Source of the DNA: Bacteroidota bacterium
Lineage (GTDB): Bacteria > Bacteroidota > Bacteroidia > Bacteroidales > Tenuifilaceae
Assembly (NCBI GenBank): GCA_029558675.1
Contig: JAKQEF010000196.1
Location: 1 to 46,779, forward strand
Direction: 5' to 3'
Length of the DNA: 46,779 bases
This document shows positions 24,433 through 34,090 of the stretch, one piece after another. The position numbers and the translations under genes were made by a program. A model generated the notes under the pieces. It worked only from the letters and a program-made list of their open reading frames with translations, did no database searches and had not been told where the DNA came from. The first letter of the stretch is position 1, and each line of letters starts with the position of its first letter.

Positions 24433-25854
24433 ATGCGCAAACAACTCAACACATTCACTCAATTCGCCCATGCGCTCTACCCGCATGAACTGGAGTATTT
24501 GCTTTCGATCCAGAATTTCAACAAGGCTCAAAATCTCAAATTGTTAAAGCAAATATATAGCAACACAACCTCAAACTCCCCAAAAGCATTTGATACGGGA
24601 ATAGACAAGCGCACCTACTCGTATGTGAAGAAATGGATTACGCAGAGCTTAGAGAAGATTGATGTTGATCTGTTTTTCGAATGGCTCATTACCACCGAAA
24701 CAAAAGTGCTTACCGACCTGATTGTACCCGAAGATGAGGCTCGCCTGCTGGGATCAATACAAAAGATGGATGCAACAAATTATAACTTCATCCGATTCTA
24801 CGAGTTGGTACAATACTACCGCGACTACCTGATGGTACGCAACCGGAAAAAAAACATTCAACTGGTTATCGGGTTTTTGACTCGCTACCAAGAGCATTAC
24901 CAATTACTAAAAGAAGTCAACCGCAGGCTTGATGAGATGACGGCTCAGATTGTCCAGGAAGAGATGTTCGACCCAATGGAGAGCGAGGTTTTAGAATCGT
25001 ACCTCAAAGAGGTGTATTTTGATGAAACGCTTGACGGCTACACCCGTTACCGTGCTGTAGTGAGGCTCACCATATTTTACTATAACAACCGCCAGTTCGA
25101 TGAGCAGTATAAGGTTTACCTGCACCTCGACGAAATGCTGAAAACTCCCCTCTTCTACTCGAAGCGAATATTGGCAAACTACTATGCAAACCGTGCCATG
25201 ATGCATTCAAAGCGCAACGAGCTGCATCAGGCTGAAACATTCGCCTACCTATCAATACAGAATAAAAACAGCGATTACCTATTTTATCTGATCAACCTTT
25301 GCGGGGTACTCCTAAGGGAAGGGAAAAAAACCGAGGCGCTTGTCCTCATGCGTAAATCAATCCCCGAGTTAAAAAACACCAGCAATAACTACTATAAAAT
25401 CGGATTTGCATCATACTATATCCGAACAATGATATACAACGGGATGGAGCAAAATGCCGTGGATTATGCTACTCAATATTTCGATGCCTATAAAAAGGAG
25501 ATCTTCGAGTATCGATGGCATCTCTTTATGCGCGAATATATCCGTGCGCTTATTGCGGCCGAAAAATACCCAAAAGTGCTGGCACTTTGCAAACGTTACA
25601 AACTCCTGAACAAGGAGAAAATTAGGATTGAGCGCATTGACTACCTGCCAATTATTCAAGCTTACTACTACCTGGCCGAATACATGGAAAATTCCATTTC
25701 GCTGGAGAAACTGGTAGCATCCATAACCAAAGCCATAAGCCAACCCATGAGGGGGAAATACCAATCGCTGAGAATCAACGAATTGCTTGACGAACTAATG
25801 CCCTTAATTCCAGAAGCGATAAAATCAGTCCGTACCGAATTACGCCTGAATTGA
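24433..25854 (+). CDS. Hypothetical helical-repeat protein
   Basis: This 473-residue soluble protein has no signal peptide or membrane segment. It is rich in Leu, Tyr, Lys and Glu and appears entirely helical. Segments such as ANYYANRAMMHSKRNELHQAETFAYLSIQ, LLREGKKTEALVLMRKSIPEL and NNYYKIGFASYYIRTMIYNG recur with a spacing like tetratricopeptide helices, without the strict TPR consensus. I do not recognise the family. It stands alone between a terminator and the TonB-dependent receptor, and a scaffold or regulatory role is only a guess. Confidence 0.75.
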   Translation: MRKQLNTFTQFAHALYPHELEYLLSIQNFNKAQNLKLLKQIYSNTTSNSPKAFDTGIDKRTYSYVKKWITQSLEKIDVDLFFEWLITTETKVLTDLIVPEDEARLLGSIQKMDATNYNFIRFYELVQYYRDYLMVRNRKKNIQLVIGFLTRYQEHYQLLKEVNRRLDEMTAQIVQEEMFDPMESEVLESYLKEVYFDETLDGYTRYRAVVRLTIFYYNNRQFDEQYKVYLHLDEMLKTPLFYSKRILANYYANRAMMHSKRNELHQAETFAYLSIQNKNSDYLFYLINLCGVLLREGKKTEALVLMRKSIPELKNTSNNYYKIGFASYYIRTMIYNGMEQNAVDYATQYFDAYKKEIFEYRWHLFMREYIRALIAAEKYPKVLALCKRYKLLNKEKIRIERIDYLPIIQAYYYLAEYMENSISLEKLVASITKAISQPMRGKYQSLRINELLDELMPLIPEAIKSVRTELRLN

Positions 25855-26140
25855 CAGGAAATTTCTGCCAAGCCGGTCATTGGCAAAACGTCTAACCATA
25901 AATTCCACATGAAATAGAGCAATAGATAAAAACTATAAAATGATAATTAAGGTTAGTATATAATTTTATACCAGGAAAGGAGAAAAGGCGGAGCATTTAA
26001 GGGAATTCAGGGGTGGATATTTATGATTGTCTGATTTAAAAAAATACCTAAGTTGCTTTTTTTGACAATAATGTGCGTTTTCAGAATAGAATTCTTTACT
26101 TTTATAGTGCCTTAATCTGTAGAACAATAATCCTAAACCT

Positions 26141-28831
26141 ATGAAACCAGCGAATTTCATTGCAACCATCGTGCTTACTGTTTTCTTATCAAATCAACTC
26201 TATTCACAGGGTACCGTGAGGGGCGTAGTAAAAGATGGCGAAACCAATGAGGTGCTTTCGGGTGCATTGGTAACCGTTAAGGAAACAGCCACAGGAGTAA
26301 TTACCGACATTAACGGGACGTTCATGCTCAAGGTTCCCGAAGGGAAACAAACCATCATCTTCGTTTTTCTGGGATTTGAACCCCGTGAAGAGGTAATTAA
26401 TGTGGAAAAGGGCAGAACCATAAACCTGCATCATGTGCTGCTTAAGCCCATGACCTTTGGCATTACCGGTATTCAGGTAGTTGCCGAAAGGGCAAGGGAC
26501 AGGGAAACTCCCGTTGCCTTTTCCAGCCTGTCGAAAGCAGAACTTCAGCAGACGCTGGGCTCACGCGATTTACCCTTGTCCCTTAATATTACCCCAAACG
26601 TTTATTCCACCACCCAGGGAGGCGGTGCGGGCGATGCCCGTGTAAACATCAGGGGTTTTAACCAGAGCAATGTCGCCATTATGATTAACGGAATACCCAT
26701 CAACGATATGGAGAATGGGTGGGTTTACTGGTCCAACTGGGACGGCATTGGCGACGCCGCCTCGTCACTCCAACTCCAGCGTGGGCTAAGTGCCATTAAC
26801 CTTGCAACCCCATCCATTGGAGGCACCATAAATGTAATCACTGATCCTGCGAGGAGAAAGGCCGGCTTTGTATTCCGGCAAGAGGGAGGATCGGGTCAAT
26901 TCATGAAAAGCACACTATACGGGCATACCGGGTTGATTGATGAAAGGTGGGCGTTGAGTGCCGGCGTTGTTCGCAAAGTGGGTAACGGAATTATCGATGC
27001 CACCTGGACAGATGCATGGGCATACTACATGGGCGCAACTTACATTCTGAATAAAAACAATAGGTTTGAGTTTTATGCCATGGGAGCACCACAATACCAC
27101 GGGCAAAATGCATACATGCAGAACATAGCTGCATACAGCCAGGCATACGCTAAAAGTTTGGGGTTTACCCCTGAAGCGTTACAGAGTTTTCCCGAGGCCA
27201 ATGCCGGCAGGTTCTACAATCAGAACTGGAATGCTGTCAATCCAACCTATTCATCGCGCCAATGGTGGAATGGCGCCAAGCATGTAAGGCATTCTCCAGT
27301 TTTTATGAACGAAAGGGAAAATTATTACCATAAACCACTGGTAAGCTTCAACTGGTACTCAAAACTTGGCGATGCCATGTCGCTTTTCACCACTGTTTAC
27401 TACTCCGGAGGTAAAGGGGGTGGGACAGGGACCCATGGAAGCATGGTATGGGATACCTCAGGCCCTTCGCGTATAGTTGACTGGGATGCTACCATTGGAT
27501 GGAATAAGTTTTTTCATAGCTCCCGAGGAATACTCCGGAATTCGGTCAACAACCAGTGGTCGGTAGGAACCCTTTCGAAATTGAAGTGGAGAATCAACGA
27601 CAACATTTCCACATCCTTTGGTATTGACGTGCGCACTGCTGAAGTTCAGCATTACCGGGAGATTCGCGATTTGTTAGGAGGAAGCTACTTCTTTTTCGAT
27701 GGGAACCAGTTTGACCAAACCATAGCCAGTTATTATAAGGGGATTGGCCATAAAATAGATTACGATTTTACCAACTCAATTAACTGGGCAGGAGCCTATG
27801 CACAGGGCGAATATAAAACTGAAAGTTTGACCGGTTATGCCATGGCCGGATACTCCATTATCGATTATAAATACGTTAACCATTTTGTTAAAGCAACCAG
27901 TGGGCTGCCATTTTCACAGGAATCGGGTATTATTGGCGGCTATCAGGTGAAGGGGGGTGGAAATTACAATATTTCCGAAACGCTAAACGCATATGTTAAT
28001 CTGGGTTACGTATCGAAAGTTCCAATTTTCGATGCCGTGATTGACGACAGAAGCGGCTCACTCAATGAGAATCCGGTGAACGAAACGTTTACCTCCTTTG
28101 AACTGGGTTCATCGTTCAAATCTTTCGATGGCAAACTTTGGCTTAATGCCAACGGTTACTACACAATGTGGAACAACCGCGCCAGAACCATTTCGGTCAT
28201 CCTGCAAAATGGCAATGAAGGGTTAATATCGCTAACAGGAATGGACCAACTGCACTACGGGGTAGAGCTGGAAGGTTCATACCAGCCAGTTAGCTGGCTG
28301 ATTTTAAACGCTGCCGGGTCAATCAATCACTGGAGCCATGCCAGCGATGCCTCAGGAAAGTTCAAAGACTGGTCGGATCCCAATTCAACCGATACCACTT
28401 ATAATTACTACGTCAAAGTGTTAATGATTGGCGATGCTCCGCAAACACAGGGTGTTTTAGGCGTAACATTTATCCACAAGGGGCTTCGCTGCCAACTGGT
28501 ATCGCGGCACTACGCACATCATTACGCCGATTGGGACCCCTTTAGCAGGACAGACCCTGCCGACGGCAATCAGGTTTGGATGCTACCCAACTACTCAGTA
28601 TTCGACCTACACGCCTCATTCGATATTCCATACGAGGCGAAGGTTAACTTCCAGATATTTGCACACGCATTCAACATTCTTGATAAGATATACGTGCAGG
28701 ATGCAGAAGACAACAGTGCTTTCAATGGATTTTACGGGCCAAATAACGAGTTTTCACATACGGCCATGTCGGCAGAGGTATTTTTAGGCACCCCGCGTAT
28801 GGTTAACGTTGGGCTATTGGTTACTTTTTAA
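26141..28831 (+). CDS. TonB-dependent outer-membrane receptor
   Basis: This 896-residue protein has a signal peptide ending near NQLYSQ. Residues about 24-105 form a CarboxypepD-regulatory-like domain (GTVRGVVKDGETNEVLSGALVTVKETATGVITDINGTF). A plug domain follows (about 120-235: GGGAGDARVNIRGFNQSNVAIMINGIPINDMENGWVYWSNWDGI). The rest is a long barrel ending in RMVNVGLLVTF with terminal Phe. The family imports large or scarce ligands using energy from TonB. No SusD-like partner follows, so it is not a standard polysaccharide locus. The barrel contains GTGTHGSMVWD and many aromatic loops typical of these receptors. The ligand is unknown. Confidence 0.92.
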   Translation: MKPANFIATIVLTVFLSNQLYSQGTVRGVVKDGETNEVLSGALVTVKETATGVITDINGTFMLKVPEGKQTIIFVFLGFEPREEVINVEKGRTINLHHVLLKPMTFGITGIQVVAERARDRETPVAFSSLSKAELQQTLGSRDLPLSLNITPNVYSTTQGGGAGDARVNIRGFNQSNVAIMINGIPINDMENGWVYWSNWDGIGDAASSLQLQRGLSAINLATPSIGGTINVITDPARRKAGFVFRQEGGSGQFMKSTLYGHTGLIDERWALSAGVVRKVGNGIIDATWTDAWAYYMGATYILNKNNRFEFYAMGAPQYHGQNAYMQNIAAYSQAYAKSLGFTPEALQSFPEANAGRFYNQNWNAVNPTYSSRQWWNGAKHVRHSPVFMNERENYYHKPLVSFNWYSKLGDAMSLFTTVYYSGGKGGGTGTHGSMVWDTSGPSRIVDWDATIGWNKFFHSSRGILRNSVNNQWSVGTLSKLKWRINDNISTSFGIDVRTAEVQHYREIRDLLGGSYFFFDGNQFDQTIASYYKGIGHKIDYDFTNSINWAGAYAQGEYKTESLTGYAMAGYSIIDYKYVNHFVKATSGLPFSQESGIIGGYQVKGGGNYNISETLNAYVNLGYVSKVPIFDAVIDDRSGSLNENPVNETFTSFELGSSFKSFDGKLWLNANGYYTMWNNRARTISVILQNGNEGLISLTGMDQLHYGVELEGSYQPVSWLILNAAGSINHWSHASDASGKFKDWSDPNSTDTTYNYYVKVLMIGDAPQTQGVLGVTFIHKGLRCQLVSRHYAHHYADWDPFSRTDPADGNQVWMLPNYSVFDLHASFDIPYEAKVNFQIFAHAFNILDKIYVQDAEDNSAFNGFYGPNNEFSHTAMSAEVFLGTPRMVNVGLLVTF

Positions 28832-28882
28832 AGCTGGCAACACAGGTACAACACTGAAAACCATTCAAAAACAACAGGAATA

Positions 28883-28903
28883 CATGGTAATCTTAGTACC
28901 ATG
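28883..28903 (+). terminator. Weak hairpin downstream of the receptor gene
   Basis: CATGGTA and TACCATG form 7-bp arms around a 7-nt loop, and a run of seven T follows about 8 nt later. The gap before the T-run makes it a poor intrinsic terminator, but it lies in the right place, 50 bp after the receptor stop. The remaining intergenic sequence up to 29104 shows nothing further. Confidence 0.35.
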
Positions 28904-29104
28904 AGGGAGTTTTTTTGTCATTTTTTCAAAATTTTTGCTTTCTTTTAAACGAACTTTCAATTTTTTTGTAATTTGTCATCGCTTAAGCGGTTGAAAGCCC
29001 TACGTACCATTAGTGCTCTTCACTCAGCAACTGTCCTTTAAATATAAATTCGCATTGTAACAAGACGTTGTAGATGATATTTTAACAAGTTAAAATGAAC
29101 GGTT

Positions 29105-30418
29105 ATGAAAAGAGAATTATCAAAAGTTCTTACTTTACTTTTTGTGCTAACAGCATTTATTAGCTGTAAAAAAGAACAACCAACCGGAGATATTCCGGTT
29201 TTAACCACAGCTGAAATTACTGAGATTACCAAAAGTTCTGCCGTAGGCGGAGGTAATATCACTTCCGACAATGGGCATGCGGTATTCGTAAGAGGAGTGG
29301 TTTGGGGAACCCATGATAATCCAACCATTAATGACAATAAAACAGTTGATGGCTCAGGTACAGGGAGTTTTGTCAGCCAACTGAAGGGATTAGAGCCCGA
29401 GACCGTTTACTATGTGAGAGCGTATGCTGCCAATAGCAAGGGAACTGCTTATGGAAACTCTGTAGTTTTTCAAACACTTGCCTTTGATATTCCTGTTCTC
29501 ACCACCGCTGAAGTTACCGCAATTACCCATAATTCTGCCACTTGCGGTGGCACCATTACTTCTGACGGAGGGGAACCTGTCATTGCGAGGGGAGTTGTTT
29601 GGGCAACCCATGAAAATCCAACCATAGAGGATAACAAAACGACAGATGGCGCAGGCATGGGGAGTTTTGTCAGCCAAATTACGGGTTTGGAGCCCGAGAC
29701 TGTTTACCATGTGAGAGCTTATGCCACCAATGCTATGGGTACTGCTTATGGCAATTCTTTAGTTTTTCAAACGCTGGCACAGCCGGAAACGGGTACATTT
29801 ATCGATAATAGGGATGGCACAGTTTACAAGACAATAAAAATTGGCAGTCAGGTTTGGATGGCCGAAAATCTCAGGTATTTACCCTCGGTGGTAGGGCCGG
29901 AAACATCCTCGGATTCAGAACCCTGTTACTATGTTTACAACTATAACGGTACTGATGTTGAAGAAGCTAAGGCCACTACGATTTACTCCATATTTGGCGC
30001 ATTATACAATTGGCCGGCGGCTATGAATGGAGAAACCAGCAGCAGCACCAACCCAAGCGGCGTTAAGGGTGTTTGCCCCGACAACTGGCACTTGCCAAGC
30101 GATGCCGAATGGACTCAACTTGTTGAGTATTTGGGAGGAGAAAACGTAGCCGGAGGGAAGATGAAAGAGAATTCAAACCTTTACTGGATAAGCCCCAATA
30201 TCGATGCCACAAATACATCAGGATTTACAGCCTTGCCGGGTGGCTATCTATACTATGATAACCATTTCCATCATCTGGGATACTACGCCTCGTGGTGGTC
30301 TGCCACCGCAGGGTACAATGGCATTTATGACCGATATATCAATAATGACAGCGGCAAGATTTACCGCTCGGAAAGCGGCAAATCCGGAGGGTGGTCTGTC
30401 AGATGCGTTAAGGATTAA
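29105..30418 (+). CDS. FISUMP-domain lipoprotein with two fibronectin-like repeats
   Basis: This 437-residue protein has a lipoprotein signal ending in FISC21. Residues about 30-225 hold two nearly equal beta-sandwich repeats (TTAEITEITKSSAVGGGNI... and TTAEVTAITHNSATCGGTI...), each ending LEPETVYxVRAYAxN-xxGTAYGNS-VFQT, a Bacteroidota fibronectin type III-like unit. Residues about 230-437 form the FISUMP domain (Fibrobacter succinogenes major paralogous domain), with GTFIDNRDGTVYKTIKIGSQ, WMAENLRY, CPDNWHLPSDAEWTQL and the terminal GGWSVRCVKD. The protein sits on the cell surface or the inner face of the outer membrane. Its function is unknown. Confidence 0.9.
   Translation: MKRELSKVLTLLFVLTAFISCKKEQPTGDIPVLTTAEITEITKSSAVGGGNITSDNGHAVFVRGVVWGTHDNPTINDNKTVDGSGTGSFVSQLKGLEPETVYYVRAYAANSKGTAYGNSVVFQTLAFDIPVLTTAEVTAITHNSATCGGTITSDGGEPVIARGVVWATHENPTIEDNKTTDGAGMGSFVSQITGLEPETVYHVRAYATNAMGTAYGNSLVFQTLAQPETGTFIDNRDGTVYKTIKIGSQVWMAENLRYLPSVVGPETSSDSEPCYYVYNYNGTDVEEAKATTIYSIFGALYNWPAAMNGETSSSTNPSGVKGVCPDNWHLPSDAEWTQLVEYLGGENVAGGKMKENSNLYWISPNIDATNTSGFTALPGGYLYYDNHFHHLGYYASWWSATAGYNGIYDRYINNDSGKIYRSESGKSGGWSVRCVKD
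29192..29779 (+). repeat. Tandem duplication of a fibronectin-like domain (period about 297 bp)
   Basis: Unit 1 spans about 29192-29488 and unit 2 about 29489-29779. They agree in most codons, including GGCATGGGGAGTTTTGTCAG-like stretches and GAGCCCGAGAC. The high similarity at DNA level indicates a fairly recent duplication or gene conversion. Confidence 0.8.
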
Positions 30419-30453
30419 TAGTATTTTCTGTTTAAAACCTAATGTTAAGTATT

Positions 30454-31662
30454 ATGAGGTACTTCGTCCTATTCTTTATACTAACCTTTTCTATCCGTTC
30501 GTTGGGTCAGCTTGCCGATAAATACCCCAATGACATTGGAATTGAGTCCGACAGCAAAGTCCTGTTCGTTGAGAAGTTTAACGAAGAGCTGGCCGATATC
30601 ATAGGCCGCTACGATGAGGTTCTGCATCAAGAGGAGTTTACTTTGGATACCGATATCCCTAGGGGCAGTGCCGGGCCATACTCGTTAAAAATTTCCAATA
30701 CACAGGGTGTGAATAGCGGTGGGCATCTGTTCAAATCGTTTTCCCCCGGGTTCGACAGCACTGTTTTCCTTAGATACTACGTGAAATACCCCGCCATCGA
30801 GGATGGCTATGTTGGACATCAGGGGGTTTGGTTTGGGGGCTACAATCCGATAATACCCTATCCGTATCCACGTGCAGGAATATGCGGATTGGGCGATAGC
30901 CGCATAAGCATTGCTTTTGAAAGCGTGTGGCAGGACACTCCTCCCGGAATGGATACCTACCTCTATTGGGGCGATATGCATAGCTATGATGGCGGTAATA
31001 CTTGCTATGGCAACACCATGATAACGCGGGGCAAAACGGATCACGACCAACCACCCGGCGAGGATGAGCCCATTAACGATTTGGATGAATGGATGTGCAT
31101 TGAGATAATGGTTAAGCTGAACAATCCCGTTTCGGAATTCAATGGCGAACTTAAAGTGTGGAAAAACGGGGAGGAGTTGGGCCATTGGGGCCCGGGGTTC
31201 CCAAACGGACACTGGTTTAAGGATAAGTGGTACAACAATCCCGATGATCCCCCCTTTGAAGGGTTTAGATGGAGAACCGATGAAAACCTGAACATCAACT
31301 GGATATGGATTGAGTTTTACCACGATACCGGACCTGCGAGTTACATTAAATTTTCCAATATCGTAATGGCCAAGGAATATATCGGGCCAATATACCACAC
31401 CAACAATGCCGTAGAGAGTGTAAAAAAGAGTAATATCAAAGTTTATCCGAACCCTACCACAGGGATAATTAATATTACGAGTAGCGAAACAATCAACAGC
31501 GTGAGCGTTTTCAATGTTTTTGGACAAAAAGTTTTTACTAAAGATCATTCAACTGAGATTGACATAAGCAATCTTCAATCCGGAACCTATATCCTGAACA
31601 TTGAAACACAGGGAGAAAAACACAGGTTTGTCATAATAAAGGCTAATCAAATCGCCATGTAG
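30454..31662 (+). CDS. Type IX secretion cargo protein, lectin/lyase-like extracellular domain
   Basis: The product has 402 residues from the ATG at 30454, which gives the signal MRYFVLFFILTFSIRSLGQ; the ATG at 30442 adds four residues. Residues about 320-402 are a T9SS type A sorting domain: IKVYPNPTTGIINITSSE, VSVFNVFGQKVF and LQSGTYILNIETQGEKHRFVIIK. The central 300 residues are rich in Trp, Tyr, Gly and Asp (GHQGVWFGGYNP, HWFKDKWYNNPDDPPFEGF, WIWIEFYHDTGPASYIKFSNIVMA). This suggests a concanavalin-like jelly-roll fold similar to polysaccharide lyases or carbohydrate-binding proteins. The catalytic role is not proven. Confidence 0.82.
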   Translation: MRYFVLFFILTFSIRSLGQLADKYPNDIGIESDSKVLFVEKFNEELADIIGRYDEVLHQEEFTLDTDIPRGSAGPYSLKISNTQGVNSGGHLFKSFSPGFDSTVFLRYYVKYPAIEDGYVGHQGVWFGGYNPIIPYPYPRAGICGLGDSRISIAFESVWQDTPPGMDTYLYWGDMHSYDGGNTCYGNTMITRGKTDHDQPPGEDEPINDLDEWMCIEIMVKLNNPVSEFNGELKVWKNGEELGHWGPGFPNGHWFKDKWYNNPDDPPFEGFRWRTDENLNINWIWIEFYHDTGPASYIKFSNIVMAKEYIGPIYHTNNAVESVKKSNIKVYPNPTTGIINITSSETINSVSVFNVFGQKVFTKDHSTEIDISNLQSGTYILNIETQGEKHRFVIIKANQIAM

Positions 31663-31678
31663 CAGGCAGAATTGTTTG

Positions 31679-31872
31679 TCAACGATAATCGGTCATTTCA
31701 GCATGCGGAATCCCGTTATGCTCAACGGGCAATGTTCTTAACCCGGATATAATGCCCCTTACGTTGCCACTTCCTGCCGGATAACGAAAGGCGCTGATAC
31801 CAAAATACTTCGCATCATAGCAAAGCCACATGGAAACGTTTCTAACCGAAAAAATGGTATCCCATAGCCATA
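31679..31872 (-). pseudogene. Small open frame with coding character, probable gene remnant
   Basis: On the minus strand a frame of about 64 codons stays open, with an ATG at 31831 giving 50 residues (MWLCYDAKYFGISAFRYPAG...). Composition (Trp, Tyr, Gly, Pro and charged residues) looks protein-like, and it ends in EMTDYR before a TGA. A TGA precedes the frame near 31873, and there is no start signal. It may be the C-terminal scrap of a lost gene or a short unannotated protein. I recognise no family. Confidence 0.3.
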
Positions 31873-31892
31873 TTCAACTCGCATTATTTTTC

Positions 31893-31900
31893 TACATTTG
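31893..31900 (+). promoter_or_regulatory. -7 promoter element upstream of hpt
   Basis: TACATTTG matches the Bacteroidota -7 consensus TANNTTTG exactly and lies 24 bp upstream of the hpt start codon. No exact TTTG is seen at the -33 distance. Confidence 0.5.
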
Positions 31901-31924
31901 TATTTTTAAGCGCGTAAAGAAAGT

Positions 31925-32467
31925 ATGAAAAGAGTAAAACTTTGGGATAAAGAGTTCGAAATCAGCTATCCCGCCCATGAGATTAGGAAAAGCATTGAGC
32001 AGCTGGGAAACGCCATCAACAGAGATTTAGCTAACGAGGAAAAGCCCATTTTTATCAGCATTCTCAACGGCTCCTTCATCTTTACCGCTGATTTTATCCG
32101 TCTGATCAACTTCCCGTGCGAGGTTTCGTTCATCAAACTGGCCTCATACCAAGGAACCCAAACAACCGGGAAGGTTGAACAGCTCATCGGGCTTACCGAA
32201 AACATCGAAGGTCGAACTGTTATCATTCTGGAAGATATTGTGGATACGGGCATAACCCTCGGGAAGCTTATTGACAGGTTACAGCAGTATAAACCCAAGG
32301 CCATTAAGGTGGCAACTTTACTTTTTAAACCCGATGCGTACAAGGGCAGCGTAGCCATTGATTACATAGGCAAGGCGATTCCCAACGATTTTATAGTAGG
32401 CTACGGACTCGATTACGATGGGCTGGGAAGAAATCTCCCCGATATTTACACATTGGTCAAGCATTAA
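31925..32467 (+). CDS. hpt: Hypoxanthine phosphoribosyltransferase
   Basis: The 180 residues are normal for the family. The PRPP-binding loop VIILEDIVDTGITL near residue 100 is the diagnostic motif. ISILNGSFIFTADFIRLI near residue 42 and FIVGYGLDYDGLGRNLPDIYTL at the end are also conserved. The enzyme salvages hypoxanthine (and guanine) to IMP or GMP using PRPP in the cytoplasm. It starts a plus-strand housekeeping operon and is followed by adk after 18 bp, a pairing that joins purine salvage with nucleotide balance. Confidence 0.95.
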   Translation: MKRVKLWDKEFEISYPAHEIRKSIEQLGNAINRDLANEEKPIFISILNGSFIFTADFIRLINFPCEVSFIKLASYQGTQTTGKVEQLIGLTENIEGRTVIILEDIVDTGITLGKLIDRLQQYKPKAIKVATLLFKPDAYKGSVAIDYIGKAIPNDFIVGYGLDYDGLGRNLPDIYTLVKH

Positions 32468-32485
32468 CCTTTAAAACCATACATC

Positions 32486-33067
32486 ATGCTTAACATTGTA
32501 CTATTCGGCCCTCCCGGTGCAGGTAAAGGGACACAATCGGAAATGATTATCCGTCGATACAACCTGCTGCACCTGTCAACAGGAGATATCCTGAGAAGTG
32601 CCATTGAAAAAAAGACCAAGCTGGGAATGGAAGCAAAAATGTATATGGATAAGGGCGAGTTGGTCCCCGACTCAGTTGTCATTGGCATCATAGGGCGGAT
32701 TCTGGATGAGAATCGGGATAAGGCCAGCGGATTCGTATTCGATGGTTTCCCCAGGACCACAGTACAAGCCGAGGAATTGGATAAAATGTTAGCCGAAAAA
32801 GGGCTATCCATATCCCAACTTCTTGCCCTGGAAGTGGAATACCAGGAACTGGTTGACAGGCTGCTTAAGCGGGGGCAGATAAGCGGCCGCAGCGACGACC
32901 GTAATATCGACGTCATAAAAAACCGCATCAACGTGTACAACGACAATACCCGTAGCGTAATGGATTACTACAGGGCACAGGGCAAGTACAGCGGCATAAA
33001 CGGGATGGGAACCATCGAAGAGATTTTTGAACGGATTTGTAAGGCTATGGATGCCTTGCCGAAATAG
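32486..33067 (+). CDS. adk: Adenylate kinase (short form)
   Basis: The 193-residue protein carries the Walker A loop FGPPGAGKGTQSEMI at residues 6-20. It also has HLSTGDILRSAI (AMP binding) and FVFDGFPRTTVQAEEL. The lid is short, with GRSDDRNIDVIKNRI and no Cys4 zinc site, so it is the short-lid type common in Bacteroidota. It catalyses AMP + ATP to 2 ADP. The gene lies between hpt and obgE in one operon. Confidence 0.96.
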   Translation: MLNIVLFGPPGAGKGTQSEMIIRRYNLLHLSTGDILRSAIEKKTKLGMEAKMYMDKGELVPDSVVIGIIGRILDENRDKASGFVFDGFPRTTVQAEELDKMLAEKGLSISQLLALEVEYQELVDRLLKRGQISGRSDDRNIDVIKNRINVYNDNTRSVMDYYRAQGKYSGINGMGTIEEIFERICKAMDALPK

Positions 33068-33091
33068 TCCATACCACTCCAAACGCAGGCA

Positions 33092-34090
33092 ATGTCATCG
33101 TCCAACTTTGTTGATTACGTTAAGATCTTTTGCCGTTCCGGCAACGGAGGGCCCGGGAGTACGCATCTCAGACGTGAGAAGTATGTACCCAAGGGCGGTC
33201 CCGATGGTGGCGATGGAGGACATGGAGGACACATCTACCTCAAAGGCAACGACCAGATGTGGACACTCCTTCACCTTAAATATCAGCGTCATATTTTTGC
33301 AGGCAACGGCGAAGGGGGAAGCCGCAGCCGCAGTACCGGAGCCGATGGGAAGGATGTTACCATTGAGGTTCCCATTGGTACGGTGGCCAAAGACCCCGAT
33401 ACCGGAGAACAGCTGTGCGAAATTACAGAGCACAACCAGGAGGTTACCCTAATGAAAGGAGGACGTGGCGGCCTGGGAAACTGGCACTTCAAATCGCCTA
33501 CGCTGCAAACACCCCGATTCGCCCAACCGGGCGAAAAGGGCGAGGAGCGATGGATTATCCTTGAACTGAAAATTCTTGCCGATGTAGGATTGGTTGGTTT
33601 CCCCAATGCGGGTAAATCCACCCTGCTCTCAACTATCACGGCGGCCAAGCCCAAAATTGCCGACTACCCCTTCACCACCCTGGTGCCAAATATTGGCATT
33701 GTTCCATACCGCGACAATCGGTCATTCGTAATGGCCGACATCCCGGGAATAATTGAGGGGGCACATCAGGGAAAAGGATTGGGGCTTAGGTTTTTGCGCC
33801 ATATTGAGCGCAACCCCGTTCTGCTGTTCATGATTCCTTCGGACAGTCCCGGCATTAAGGACGAGTACAACACCCTGCTCAACGAGCTGATGCAGTACAA
33901 CCCCGAACTGATGGACAAGCGACGGATACTTGCCATCACCAAGTGCGATCTGATTGACAGCGAGCTGACCAAGGAGATGGAAAAGGATATGCCCAACATA
34001 CCACACCTGTTCATATCGTCAGTGGCCAACAAGGGGTTGGAAAAGCTCAAGGATTTGCTCTGGGCCGAAATTAACCACGTTGAACCATGA
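33092..34090 (+). CDS. obgE: Obg family GTPase
   Basis: This 332-residue protein has the glycine-rich Obg domain at the N-terminus ([49 protein letters not shown]). The G domain follows from about residue 160: G1 [13 protein letters not shown]3 DIPGIIEG, G4 TKCDLID (T-K-x-D) and G5 ISSVANKG. The C-terminal OCT domain is absent, as usual in this phylum. It functions in 50S ribosome maturation and stress response. The stop overlaps the next start as ATGA. Confidence 0.97.
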   Translation: MSSSNFVDYVKIFCRSGNGGPGSTHLRREKYVPKGGPDGGDGGHGGHIYLKGNDQMWTLLHLKYQRHIFAGNGEGGSRSRSTGADGKDVTIEVPIGTVAKDPDTGEQLCEITEHNQEVTLMKGGRGGLGNWHFKSPTLQTPRFAQPGEKGEERWIILELKILADVGLVGFPNAGKSTLLSTITAAKPKIADYPFTTLVPNIGIVPYRDNRSFVMADIPGIIEGAHQGKGLGLRFLRHIERNPVLLFMIPSDSPGIKDEYNTLLNELMQYNPELMDKRRILAITKCDLIDSELTKEMEKDMPNIPHLFISSVANKGLEKLKDLLWAEINHVEP

